Assembly: GCA_905147135.1 (NCBI GenBank)
Contig: LR990048.1
Span: forward strand, 13,004,563 to 13,068,562
Length of the DNA stretch: 64,000 nucleotides
Source of the DNA: Blastobasis lacticolella
Lineage: Eukaryota; Arthropoda; Insecta; Lepidoptera; Blastobasidae
Direction of reading: 5' to 3'
Shown here piece by piece: positions 45,349 through 55,635 of the stretch. A program made the translations under genes and the position numbers. The notes below the pieces were generated by a model that was given only the letters and a program-made list of their open reading frames with translations, did no database searches and was not told where the DNA came from. Each line of letters begins with the position of its first letter. Positions within the stretch are counted from its first letter, which is position 1.

Positions 45349-45920
45349 CTGGACAGAGCGGACGCGACAGTTGGATGTGTCCCGTTTTTACAGTATGCAA
45401 ATTTGCGGGAACGTCTTAGACGACGATATAAGTAAGCTCTTCAGGTTGGTAGCTTTTTGACCCACATCGGCGATTTTAATTCTGGACCGCAGTAGTAGTC
45501 CCACAATTTGACTCCCAAGATACGGCGCTCCATAGCTCGCTGGTAAACCCCGAGTGCGAATTTCTGATGATCCGTGAAAAACCATAGGCGAGGATGGGGA
45601 TAAAACACATGTCGTGGGAGAATACGTCACTGAGTATTATTATTCGTTCCAGTCGAGGCAGGATTTGGAAATTGCACCTGTAAATGCCTGGAACAGCTAT
45701 AGGTCCATGAAATACCTCATTAAAGGTAATATTTTATAGTTAAAAAAGAAATTGATGGACATGAGAGCTATTGGTCCATGAAATATAATTCATGAAAGGT
45801 AATCTTCTTTTATCGTTAAAAAAGAAATTGATGGACATGTGTATTCTCCCCATCTTACTTTGCATAGGTACTGTAAAATATAGGACACCTCCAACTGTCG
45901 CGTCCGCTCAGTCTATCCAG
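45349..45920. mobile_element. TIR element (572 bp)
   Basis: The left end 'ctggacagagcggacgcgac' + 'agttgga' is inverse to the right end, with a short insertion (ctggatagactgagcggacgcgacagttgga in reverse). The inside holds a duplicated block ('aaaaaagaaattgatggacatg' at about 45741 and 45819, 'ggtccatgaaata' twice). No transposase. Confidence 0.78.
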
Positions 45921-45969
45921 ACTAATGAGATCATCCCTTGAACGAGCAGCCTGTTTCAAGTTACATTTG

Positions 45970-46031
45970 ACATTTTCAAGAACAAAAATGTTTAGGTAAG
46001 ACATTTTCAAGAACAAAAATGTTTAGGTAAG
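45970..46031. repeat. Perfect 31-bp tandem duplication
   Basis: Units 45970-46000 and 46001-46031 are identical (start 'acattttcaagaac', end 'tttaggtaag'). Likely a recent replication slip. Confidence 0.9.
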
Positions 46032-46091
46032 TATCTACATAATTATTTAAAATATATCTTATTATTTATAATAATCCAGGAGACCGTTCGA

Positions 46092-46310
46092 TTGAAGGAA
46101 GGCGTGCGACAGGAAGATGTTATCTCTCGGAAGCTGTTTACCGCTGCATTGGAAGATGTTCTCAAGCTATTCGATTGGAAGGAAATAGTGATGCGTATCT
46201 ACCTGTCTCACATTCGATATGGAGACGAAATTGTGGGCAGAATATCTGGAGAGACTAGAAACAATGCCCGAAGATCTCTGGAGCTACCATCAAGTGGGCC
46301 TAATAATTAA
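46092..46310 (+). pseudogene. RTE-type reverse-transcriptase remnant
   Basis: The frame reads GVRQEDVISRKLFTAALEDV, then LFDWKEI, then LSHIRYGDEIV. In intact RTE elements the corresponding motifs are GVRQGDVISPKLFTA and LRFADDIV. The catalytic motif is degraded here (RYGDE) and the frame is short, so it is dead. Confidence 0.85.
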
Positions 46311-46334
46311 CATGGAAACAAGACGGATATTTTA

Positions 46335-46510
46335 GTATAAGTTTGACGGGTGTGTCTGTCTGTGGCATTGTAGCTCCTTAACGGATGGACCGATTTGGAT
46401 GCGGTTTCCTCTATTTAAAAGCCAGTTTAATCGAGATGATTCTTAGCTTTGTTTCATTAATATCCGTTCTGTAGTTTAGATAATATTTGAGTTTAAGTAA
46501 ACTTGGTCGG
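46335..46510 (+). repeat. Dispersed repeat C, copy 3
   Basis: 'tgtctgtctgtggcattgta', 'acggatggaccgattt', 'gatgcggtttcctc' and 'ccagtttaatcgagatgatt' match the copies at 2697 and 36070. Confidence 0.72.
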
Positions 46511-47865
46511 GGGTTATCCGATTTTTTCCGTCGGTTACCTAACCTATTATATCACTTGATGTGACAAACAAGCATACGGCTCGTCTTATGTACGTAAACA
46601 GTTACCGTAATCTGTGGACGAGGGTAACGCTAGCATGTTACCCTTTAATTCCCTTCAAGAACTCTGTTGTACTCACTTGGAAAAACCTCAGCTGGGATCA
46701 CATTCCGCAACACACTTGGGGCGGGCCGTGTTTTACTTTGTGGTTATGCTAATCGTGCTTATCGCCCGCCCCAGTTTTTATTGGGGACAGTTGGAAATTC
46801 TGCTCTCGAAGCTTTTTACAGCTATGCTAGTACAAGTCTACCTGAGACACAGTCCAGTTGTATATGTAGGCCAAATAAAAGTTCAAGAAATGGAGTCCTT
46901 CGATTAATCGGACGAATCGAACTCAGATAGGCAACATTCGGGTAATTGCAAAAGATATCGTCAAAAATATCGCAATTGGTTCGAGAACAAAGACAGATGC
47001 GAGATAGCACAATCAGTGCGGTTTAGGTATAAGATACCTACGGGTTGTTTGTTGTCAATATTTTCCTAATTTTCCATTTACACTAATTATACCTATTATA
47101 AATATGATCATACTCGTAAGGCATTTAAGTGATCATTTGCTACGATGTTGATCGATCAGTTCGATTGCAACCAAATAGGAGAATCGGATAAAAACAAAGG
47201 GTCTACCGAGGCCGCCGAGGCGATAGTGAAAAAACTTTGGGTTACCAAACGACGACGTTGTGATCGCTCCCACTATTGTTACCAGACAAAGCCATTTCGG
47301 GTCGTACTTGGTTTTTGTCCAATATGGGCGTGGGGTGGGTGTACTGCGGCCCTGGGGCGGCCAACGTGTCACTGTGTGTTACCTTCCTACTTTCCTACCC
47401 CCCTCCTTATTGACGACTGAAAGAGATTTTATGTATCAATAAGGATTTTATGTAATCTAGAAATTTTGAGTTTGAGTAAGAATACATTTTATTGGAATCC
47501 GAAAAAGATCCGAGTCATTGCTCCATTTTCCAATTTAGGTAGAACAAACACAGGCTACACTGTAAATAAAAAACCGGTTAAGTAATAACGAACGAGCGTT
47601 AAGAATAATTTGATCATCCTATTTAAGCCTTATAATATTATAGAAAGAATTTCCATAAATGGAAATGGAATAAGCAATTGCATTCCTAACGAGCCGTATT
47701 CACGTAGTATCTAGATACTACGGACGCTAGATAGATAGATTCTAACGGTCCTAATTCGTCAGGGTCTTCTCATCAGTTGTTTCTCAATCGGCGGCATATT
47801 AGGACAATAATGAATGTGGCGTAAAAAGGTACTAACATTATACTCGTGACCCATCTCTATCAGGT

Positions 47866-48132
47866 TGACGACCTGAGTGGTTCAATGGTCAACATGCCGG
47901 TCTGCCACGCAAGAGGTCCCGGGTTCGATTCCCGGCCAGGCAGAAATTGAAATGATGAATTTTAATTTCTGTTACGGGTCTGGGTGTTCTATGTATAATA
48001 AGTATGTATTTAAAAAAATAAAAGTATTTAAGTAGTATATCAGTTATCTAGCACCCATAGTACAAGCTCTGCTTAGTTTGGGGCTAGATGGCGCTATGTG
48101 AAGTTGTCCACGAATATTTATATTTATTTATT
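47866..48132 (+). mobile_element. SINE family A, copy A4 (full length)
   Basis: The best-preserved copy: head 'ttgacgacctgagtggttca', perfect B box GGTTCGATTCC, body 'ttttaatttctgttacgggt' and tail 'ggggctagatggcgctatgt', followed by TATTTATT repeats. It stands alone in gene-free DNA. Confidence 0.92.
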
Positions 48133-48384
48133 TGTCCACGAATATTTATTTGAATATTTATTTATCTCTAGCATTTATTTCGAGTCAATTTCCTGGGGCC
48201 TAATTCTCGCGAAGTGACATCTCGAATCCGACATTTTTCTAGCAATTTCTAATATTTCTTCTATATATTAATAATGACATTGAAATGTTTATTGCAGCCA
48301 AAACATATTTTCTCAACGATCTTCGACAGTCGTATACTGTCGAAGGTCAATTCAGTGACGTTTTAATACTGGCTTTTGCGCGGA

Positions 48385-48482
48385 AATCGCCCCCCTGGTA
48401 TTGCAAACGTCCATAAGCTGCGGTGACTGCATACCATCAAGCAGGCCGTAAGCTTGTTTGTCACCTTAGTGGTATAAAAAAA
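48385..48482 (+). repeat. Dispersed repeat H copy
   Basis: 'ttgcaaacgtccataagctg', 'cggtgactgcataccatcaa' and 'gcttgtttgtcaccttagtg' match 28390-28500. Confidence 0.65.
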
Positions 48483-49162
48483 GTCGTGAGAGGCCGTCCT
48501 ATAAGCAAAAAAATTGGCTTGTACGTATTTTTATTGTTTCTTGGATGTGTTGGTCTAAAGTTCCATTAATAAATACCATAACATAATACGACAAATAATA
48601 AATAAACAAATACCCTGAGTCTGCACGACCTAATATCAGAAACGTGTATCCGGTCAGACCGGTTAGATCGCTATTAAATTGGACCTTCTGTAATTTATCA
48701 GAGAATAATAAATAATCCCGAAAAGAAATTTATATCCTTTTCATCTTTGTAGATCCAAAAATATATTAAAACAAGCGATAATGAAGCTCTGTTACGTAGA
48801 TACAGCTGCTACCAGTGAAGATGTAAAAAGGGATCAAAACGGAATTAAGTAACTTAATTCCGCTCCCCTTCGATGTTGCTCGATCTTTGATGGTTATGTT
48901 ATTATGTTTCCACTTACCAAGGCCCGACTCGACTAACTTCATTTCAGTAATGAATCAAGAGTACAACATTTTAATTTCTAAACGAAGACATCAATTCATC
49001 AATTTCTTTTTAGAAATAAGCAGCGCCTGTTGTGTCTTTTGTTCTTTTATATTTCTCTGTATATCATTATTGTGTACAATAAACAGTTAAATAAATAAAT
49101 AAATAGCACAAGGCATAACTGTGTAGTGTAGGTAGGATCAGCAGCCACTGTAAAATAATCAT

Positions 49163-49515
49163 CTTAGCGGTAATGTCCCGGTTGTGCTCTCGCGCACGAG
49201 GGCCCAGGGTCCGCCTTGACCATGATCCAGGATTTGGCAGCTCAGGTAATTACAGGGGAGCGACTGCCATCTGACCTCCGTGACCCTGCTACTAGGGGAG
49301 CCTGATTGGATCATGGTTACACATTTAGTCGCCTGAATGTGCAATTGTGCAGGTTTCATCACGATGTTTTCCCCACACTGTAAGAACATCGGTTAGTGTT
49401 CAACTAAAGTACATAACACAAAAAAGAGTCATTGGTACATGGTCGCGGCGGAATTCGAACCCGGTACCTATCGCTTACGAGTTGGATAACCTAACCGCTC
49501 GGCCACCGAGGCTCT
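49163..49515 (-). mobile_element. SINE family B, most complete copy
   Basis: On the minus strand it starts with a tRNA-like head 'gagcctcggtggccgagcgg', with B box GGTTCGAATTCC. The body has 'catcgtgatgaaacctgcac' and ends near 'gtgctctcgcgcacgagggc'. It defines the family used for the fragments elsewhere in the window. Confidence 0.88.
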
Positions 49516-49974
49516 ACCAGCAATCAGCAGCTACTGTAATGTATTATATTTCATCGTACTATGACGCGACGTATGTTTATTAGTGTAATGAATTAATCAT
49601 ACGTACGCGCAGTTTCACTAATTGAGGTTGCATTGCAATTTCGCGTAACGAGATGGCGCTACAATAATTTTATTTTATAAGTCGGTGGGACGGCGGCGCT
49701 TAGAGGAGGATAATTGCATTGCGAGCATGTGAGCACTCCACTGGAGCTAGTTTGCACTTCCCAGCTTAGTCCGGTACTCCAGACGTAATTGCCTGCAGTG
49801 GCAGGACCCGTAGGACAGTTATCCCGTAAAATCAGGTCACAAAGGTCAAGAAAATGAAGAAAATGGGAGAAAAATTCTGTGTACTTACAGAAGAGAAGTA
49901 TAGCATTAATCCACTTTATGGTTTTTCGGTTTCGCGCAGAATTTTCAATACTGTGTATTGACAATGCGTCGAGG

Positions 49975-50030
49975 GTAATAGTTATATATATATATATCAT
50001 TACTATATATATATATATGTATATAGTAAT
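49975..50030. repeat. Palindromic (AT)n microsatellite
   Basis: Two (TA)n runs flank 'catta', which makes the whole block self-complementary. It could extrude as a cruciform and is likely hypervariable. Confidence 0.75.
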
Positions 50031-50439
50031 GATGTCACCATGGTAACGAGATTACTTACATTATGCTATTTCTAGCGTACTAGAAAACCCATGGCCTCGG
50101 CCAAATTCAGTGTAGTTCTCTTTACTTACTTAAACATCAAAAGGCGCGCTACATTCCTTACCATTAAGTTAATGACCTATTATCGAAAGGTCGGAATTAA
50201 TAGCAGGGTTTCACAACATCTCCATGTCCATAGAGCTCAAATTCCACTGCACAGTAGCTATACTTTGTAACAACTTGTATGGAATCGTGAATAGTGTTGT
50301 AAATAAGCTATTCGCCGCGAATGCCCCGCGGGACTGTTCGTGCTCCCCCTCTGATTGGATAATTCCATTACTATCACCCGCATGGCTGTGCAACAAGAAA
50401 GGAAACTAGATGTAAGTAGATATCTACTTGTATGTAGTA

Positions 50440-51186
50440 GGGGTCGCAAACCGGGTTCCCGAATAAGGAAAATACCGGGATCCCGGACGAAAAATACGCC
50501 TTCACAATACCGGTATTCATTTTACGAACCGGTATTTTCGGTATTCAGTTAAAATCAAATTATATATTACTTTTTTTTTAATGTCATACAGTAGGCAAAC
50601 AAGCAAGCGGGCCACCTGATGGAAAGTGGTCACCACTGCCTATAGAAATTAGCAACACCGAGACTATCGCCAATGCGTTGCCTACCTCTATAACACGTTA
50701 CTCTGGCAGCAAAAAGGCAAATATCCCTCCACTGCCAAAGCCACGGTTCCCCAAATTCCCACCCCATGGAGCTCTGGAAACCTTACTCACCGGCAGAAAC
50801 ACAATACTATTTGAAAGAGAATTGTTTAGCTGCGGTATTCTGTAAGGTGGAGGTACTTCCCCAGTCGGGCAGCTCCAATTCAAACGGGATACCCCGCTAT
50901 GCCCTACCTCTCTTAAATTCTAGTTCTTAAATAATTCTAATACTTTTGCAGTATTAGAATCAATTTTATATTCTAATCACCATCACGATCTATAATAGGG
51001 AAAATTAAAATTAGATTTTTCTTCTACAAAGTAACCTTTCATATTAAATCCCCGAACTATTTAAGTCTGTCTATGACTTTTATGCAATGAAGAATATAAT
51101 AATTAAAAGTTTATAATAAATTACTAGCAACTTCTCCAAATCCCGAAAATACCGGTTTGGAAAAGATATACCGGTATTGCGACCCC
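50440..51186. mobile_element. TIR element family F, copy 2, with nested insertion
   Basis: Ends GGGGTCGCAAACCGGG and 'ccggtattgcgacccc' are inverse and bordered by TA on both sides. Compared with copy 1 (17017-17815, opposite orientation) it carries an extra block of about 300 bp at 50567-50885, which begins with a T-run and repeat H. No transposase. Confidence 0.82.
50567..50885 (-). repeat. Nested repeat H-containing insertion
   Basis: Begins after 'attatatattac' with a T-run and 'caagcgggccacctgatgga'. It continues with 'aaagtggtcaccactgc', 'caatgcgttgcctacc' and a pyrimidine-rich end. It interrupts TIR element F copy 2 and so is younger than that element. Confidence 0.65.
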
Positions 51187-51898
51187 TAATATGTAGATAT
51201 ATATATATCTACAATGTTCCTCTTACTCTTCTCAATGGTGTTATCGAAGCCCGACACGTCCTATCGGGAATTATTCACAGGATCCGGATCGCTTTAATAT
51301 TCGCGTGAATTGCTTCCGGTTTTCCCGAAGGTGAGATATAGGTGTATAAAATGAAGGTGTAGTAACTACTCGTATTATATAGGAATGAAAAATTATTATA
51401 TTTGTGTATTATTAGTAGTGTTAAGAGTACAATGTTTTATCATAAGTGATGAATAAATAAAAGTCGATGGTGTGGTAACATCCATCTTCACAATAATTAA
51501 GTATTATCACTTAAGTAAGATTCACGCTTTTAACCGTTATTTAATTAGATACTTACGTGAATACCAATAATCATCATCATCTAGGTCCTTTCGGCGGTTA
51601 ATGACGACTTGCTTAAAACGATGACTTTTTGGAATGACGATTACCTGCCCTTATCCCACTAGGTATGGTCCGGACACTATGACTCTTTCTTTCATTCAAC
51701 CGTCCCACTCGTTATCTCCGTACTCACTCCATCACCTGTTCCATTCATCTTTTCTTAGGTTGGCCTCTACTTACTTGAATACCAATACAGTAAGTATCTA
51801 GGTCAGTGGTTCCCAAAGTAGACAGGACTGCGACTCACGAACGACATTAGTGGGTCGCGAACCGTAGATTAGGAAATACTGATCTTAGTACCTATATA

Positions 51899-52157
51899 TT
51901 GACGACCTTAGTGTTACAGTTGGTTAACATGCCTAACATGCCTGTCTGCTACACAGAGGTACCAGGTTCGATTCCCTTGAAATTGTAATGATTAATTTTA
52001 ATTTCTATTACGGGTCTGGGAGTACTATGTACAGTAATTAAGAATTAATTTTTTTTTATATTTAGTCTATCAGTTATCTAACACCCATAACACAAGCTTT
52101 GCTTACTTTGGGGCTAAATGTCGCTTTGTGAAATTGTCCAAGTATATTTATTTATTA
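51899..52157 (+). mobile_element. SINE family A, copy A5 (diverged)
   Basis: 'gacgaccttagtgttacagt', B box GGTTCGATTCCC, 'attaattttaatttctatta' and 'cgggtctggga', with the tail 'ggggctaaatgtcgctttg'. Several indels separate it from copies A3 and A4, so it is older. Confidence 0.82.
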
Positions 52158-53031
52158 TGATTATAGTTTGTAAGCACAAGTAGGTTTTTGACGTCAATAT
52201 TATACCTACTATTTCTTATAGTCTGCAATTTAGCGTGATTAGGTATCTATAGATAACTTATGCAACTCTGATAATGATTGATACAAAATTACTCGAACTC
52301 CAACATAGAGGCGCCTCATAGGCGGCTGCCGTCGTCCTGGTAGTTTATGAGCACTTTCCCACCCACACACTTACTGATAGCACGACTATGGTTAGAAGCA
52401 CTCGCTAGATCAACATACTAGCTACATCATACGCCATTACTGCGCACATGTCGCCTTTGCTTAGAAGCTAAGTGCTACCTAACAGGCGTGACGGACTTCG
52501 AGTGCAGCGGTAAAGTAGGTCTTATGACGTATTGCGTTGCGTATTGTGTTTTAAGAATTACTAAAAATATATGGGCATTATACTTATGTAAATCTGTATA
52601 TTTTTAGCCTGAAATGAACTGATTATTATTATTATTGCACTGTTTGCTTGGACTGGTTTTTTTATCTATATATGTGGATAGAATATTCGATAGCTACATT
52701 ATGGTTCTGTCTTTAAAGAAGCGCAACGATCGCACACATTAAGAGAGAAGACTCTTGTGCACTAAATCCTTAGTGAAATCCTTTTTTAGTGCTGTCATAA
52801 AAAATTGTGATCATGTCAAAAGTGATCTAAGTAAGACAGGTTTAATTAAAATTAAACTAAAATGACACGAGTTATAATATATAACTGCTTTATTTTATGT
52901 CATTAAGTTATAGAAAGTCATTTCGCGGTTATTTTGATACATTTACTAAAAGAATAAACCATAATACATTTACTAAAGACTCAAACGAATGAAATGGTGG
53001 TAAAATAAATTTAGTGACCAATAATCATCTT
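52158..53031. other. Unassigned, no gene seen
   Basis: AT-rich sequence without a credible frame or a recognised repeat. Confidence 0.45.
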
Positions 53032-53124
53032 GGTCTTAATGTCCCGGTTGTGCTCTCGCGAACGAGGGCCCGTGGTCTGCCTTGACCATGATCCAGAATT
53101 GGCGATCAGGTAATTACGCATTGA
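53032..53124 (-). repeat. SINE family B fragment
   Basis: 'atcttggtcttaatgtcccg', 'gtgctctcgcgaacgagggc', 'cttgaccatgatccagaatt' and 'gatcaggtaattac' match 49163-49255, then the similarity stops. It lies just upstream of the LINE insertion. Confidence 0.7.
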
Positions 53125-53194
53125 TGGTGCGCAAAAACTGATAGTTTCATAACGATAGCCGCAGCAAAACAAAATACATGTAACCGACTCGGGT

Positions 53195-53206
53195 AACGGG
53201 TAGAGC
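53195..53206. repeat. Left target-site duplication of the LINE
   Basis: AACGGGTAGAGC, identical to 59181-59192; a preceding T is also shared. It marks the left boundary of the retrotransposon. Confidence 0.85.
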
Positions 53207-53952
53207 GGGTGGTGGGGGCGAGCCTCAGCTACCTACCGGGTCACAGGTGGCGGATAGTGGACAGTCCTGTAGTATGCAGGATAGCTGCGAATAAAGGGTA
53301 ACCGAAATAAGCAGTCCCGGACCGAGGCGGTAGGGCCAACAGGGAGTGTTGGGGTATCTCAGCTGCGTGAGTACCCCAGTAAAAGACACAGTAATCCCGA
53401 TGACGACCCTATGACATGGCGAACAAGCACCGCCATTAAATAAGTGTTGACCAGCAGCTCTTTAAACTGTGACTGATTCGTGGCACAACAGTCACGGGCC
53501 CGAATCGCCACCGTATAATTTATTATGCGGGCTAGCGACGGGTAGAACCGTGCCACCCACGTGTTTGTGCCGTGCGTGGAGACCCGTACGGGGGGATGAA
53601 GGAATCCTGGTGGCTGAGCGTGAGGTGGGCCGGCGGTTGTGCCCGCCGATCGCAACACTCCTCTTTGGTCCGGAGTTCCTCTCAAACGGGCGGTCTTGAG
53701 CTAGCCACTCAGGATCAATCGGCTTTGGATTCCACTTATTGGTCTGCCGGCGAGGGGGGGGGGGTCCCATACGGGATGGGAGCGGCCATGCTGAGGTGGC
53801 CAGGGTGTACGGCCCAGCAAGCCGGACACTACGAGCTGCCGATGTCGCGCATGACTCCCAACTCATCATCCCTATATCCTTCCGGTAATCCTGGTGCCTC
53901 TTAAAAAGGGCACCCCAGGTTCGGGCTCCGTGGCGGGTGGGAAACCGGAAGG

Positions 53953-55635
53953 ATGAAAACCATACTTATCTCCAATATGCATACCAAAAACTGCAAAAAA
54001 ACAACAGCATCCAAAAACATGCACGCGCAGGGACAGCGCGGTAGGGGAGGCAAGCCTCCGACAAGTAGCAGGCGGCCATCGGGCCCCATACCAGTCGGTG
54101 TTGGTTCCACGGAGAAATCCCTGGGACCAGGGCCGGCCGGTACGAGCGGCCCCACCGTCGAAGTTGAGGTTCCGGCAGGAGTGGCAGTAGTTGGGAACAC
54201 GGTGGCAGATAACTCTGCTGCTGGGCCTAGCGAAGCGACACCGAGCCAGGTGACCACAACCTTACAACAACAACCAGAGCCCGATCCGATGGACGAGGGA
54301 TGGACTCTGGTGGCCCCGAGGGTACCGGCCAAGGTGGCTGAGAGGACCCGGAAAGTGAGGCCAAGCAAGAAAAAGAGGGCAAAGGAATATAGACGCCTTG
54401 CCTCTCTTTCTAGCGAAGGGGAACCCCGACCTGGGACGTCCAAGGACGCTGGGCTGCCGGCCACGGATGAGGCAACTCATCCTGTGGTGGGCAGACCGCC
54501 TCCAAAGGCGTACCGGCCATGTAGGAACCCCGGAACTACGCTACAAGGTATTGCTGGTCACGAGGAGGCGCAGACCCCAGTCAAGAGGAACCGTCTCGAC
54601 GATACCATCACGCCGAGAGAGGGTCCTAAACGACAGAAGTTTGCGACTCCGCGTAGACCACAGCCTGGCAGTTACGCTGATGCAGCAAAACCAAACTTGG
54701 TGGTGGGGGTCACCAACCAGAAAAATCATCTGGGCCGGGAACAAGCCACTGAGGTGGAAATGCTACTCTGCCAGAAGATCATGGAGGCAGCAAGTAATAA
54801 CTTAAGGCTGGGCCCGGGCTTCCAAGGGAAACCGATTTACACAGATGGTAATCTGAAGCTGTGGTGCCTTAGTACTGACGCCAAAGAGTGGGTCAGGAAC
54901 ACGCTACAGAATGTCATCCTGAGCAGTGGAGATACCATCTGTGTAAAGGAAGAGCACGAGCTCCAACGACGCGTTCGCTGCGGTATCCTGGTACCCGGCG
55001 AATGGCCTAACGCAAAACTTATAGGCAAGACGCTGCGCTACCAGAACGATTGGGCTCAGGTGGACGCGTGGCGAGTCCACAAGGTCGACGTGCAAAAGGG
55101 GAATACCTTCGTCGTGGTCAGCGTTCCGGAAACTATCGTCCCCACACTGCTGGAGAGAGAACGTAGGCTGTGTTTCTGTTTGGGGTCAGTCTACGTGAAG
55201 TTTCAGGTCGTGGGGGGGAAGTTTTCGAAGCGCCCGGCGGGAAGAGCCGAAGAGGAGGAGAAGCAAGACACCCCACCGGCACAGACGGAAGAACCAAGCC
55301 CAGTCGTTGTGGTGGATACGGCCATTCCAGGCCCTACAACACTCCAGACAGAGTCGCTGCTACCGCCATCGTCGGCGCTGCCGATGGATACCGCCATACC
55401 GGGATCCAGCGGCAGCGACGACGAATGCTCCCGTAACCTAGGCGACATGAGTCTGGACGAGGAGGAGAGAGCGCTCATGGATGATGAGCATCATCCAAAT
55501 CAACCTCCATCACAGTCAAACTGCCACGGCTCAACTACGCAAGTGGCTGGAGGTCCACAACACCACCATCGCCCTAATCCAAGAGCCCTGGATCAGGGCG
55601 AACCGCATATGCGGTCTCCTACATACAGGAGGTAA
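53953..55635 (+). CDS. LINE ORF1 protein
   Basis: 560 aa. The N-terminal half is basic, proline/glycine-rich and probably disordered (e.g. RGRGGKPPTSSRRPSGP, then RKVRPSKKKRAKEYRRL). The folded part (about residues 240-420) contains ATEVEMLLCQKIMEAA, GFQGKPIYTDGNLKLWCLST, then AKEWVRNTL and VPETIVPTLLERERRL. It resembles the DUF4780-type domain found in ORF1 of some insect LINEs (tentative). No CCHC knuckles are present, unlike many I-group ORF1s. A nucleic-acid chaperone or RNP-forming role is inferred. ATG 53953 is the first in frame. The acidic C-terminus overlaps the start of ORF2 by 155 nt in a different frame. Confidence 0.85.
   Translation: MKTILISNMHTKNCKKTTASKNMHAQGQRGRGGKPPTSSRRPSGPIPVGVGSTEKSLGPGPAGTSGPTVEVEVPAGVAVVGNTVADNSAAGPSEATPSQVTTTLQQQPEPDPMDEGWTLVAPRVPAKVAERTRKVRPSKKKRAKEYRRLASLSSEGEPRPGTSKDAGLPATDEATHPVVGRPPPKAYRPCRNPGTTLQGIAGHEEAQTPVKRNRLDDTITPREGPKRQKFATPRRPQPGSYADAAKPNLVVGVTNQKNHLGREQATEVEMLLCQKIMEAASNNLRLGPGFQGKPIYTDGNLKLWCLSTDAKEWVRNTLQNVILSSGDTICVKEEHELQRRVRCGILVPGEWPNAKLIGKTLRYQNDWAQVDAWRVHKVDVQKGNTFVVVSVPETIVPTLLERERRLCFCLGSVYVKFQVVGGKFSKRPAGRAEEEEKQDTPPAQTEEPSPVVVVDTAIPGPTTLQTESLLPPSSALPMDTAIPGSSGSDDECSRNLGDMSLDEEERALMDDEHHPNQPPSQSNCHGSTTQVAGGPQHHHRPNPRALDQGEPHMRSPTYRR

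Noticed and set aside
45388..45630. 80-codon minus-strand frame
   Set aside because: Falls inside the TIR element 45349-45920; no transposase motif.
53359..53904. Several open frames on both strands in the LINE 5' UTR
   Set aside because: GC-rich non-coding leader produces chance frames; no similarity between them and ORF1 or ORF2.
53901..54464. 187-codon minus-strand frame opposite LINE ORF1
   Set aside because: Antisense shadow of a basic, proline-rich ORF; no domain and no start context.
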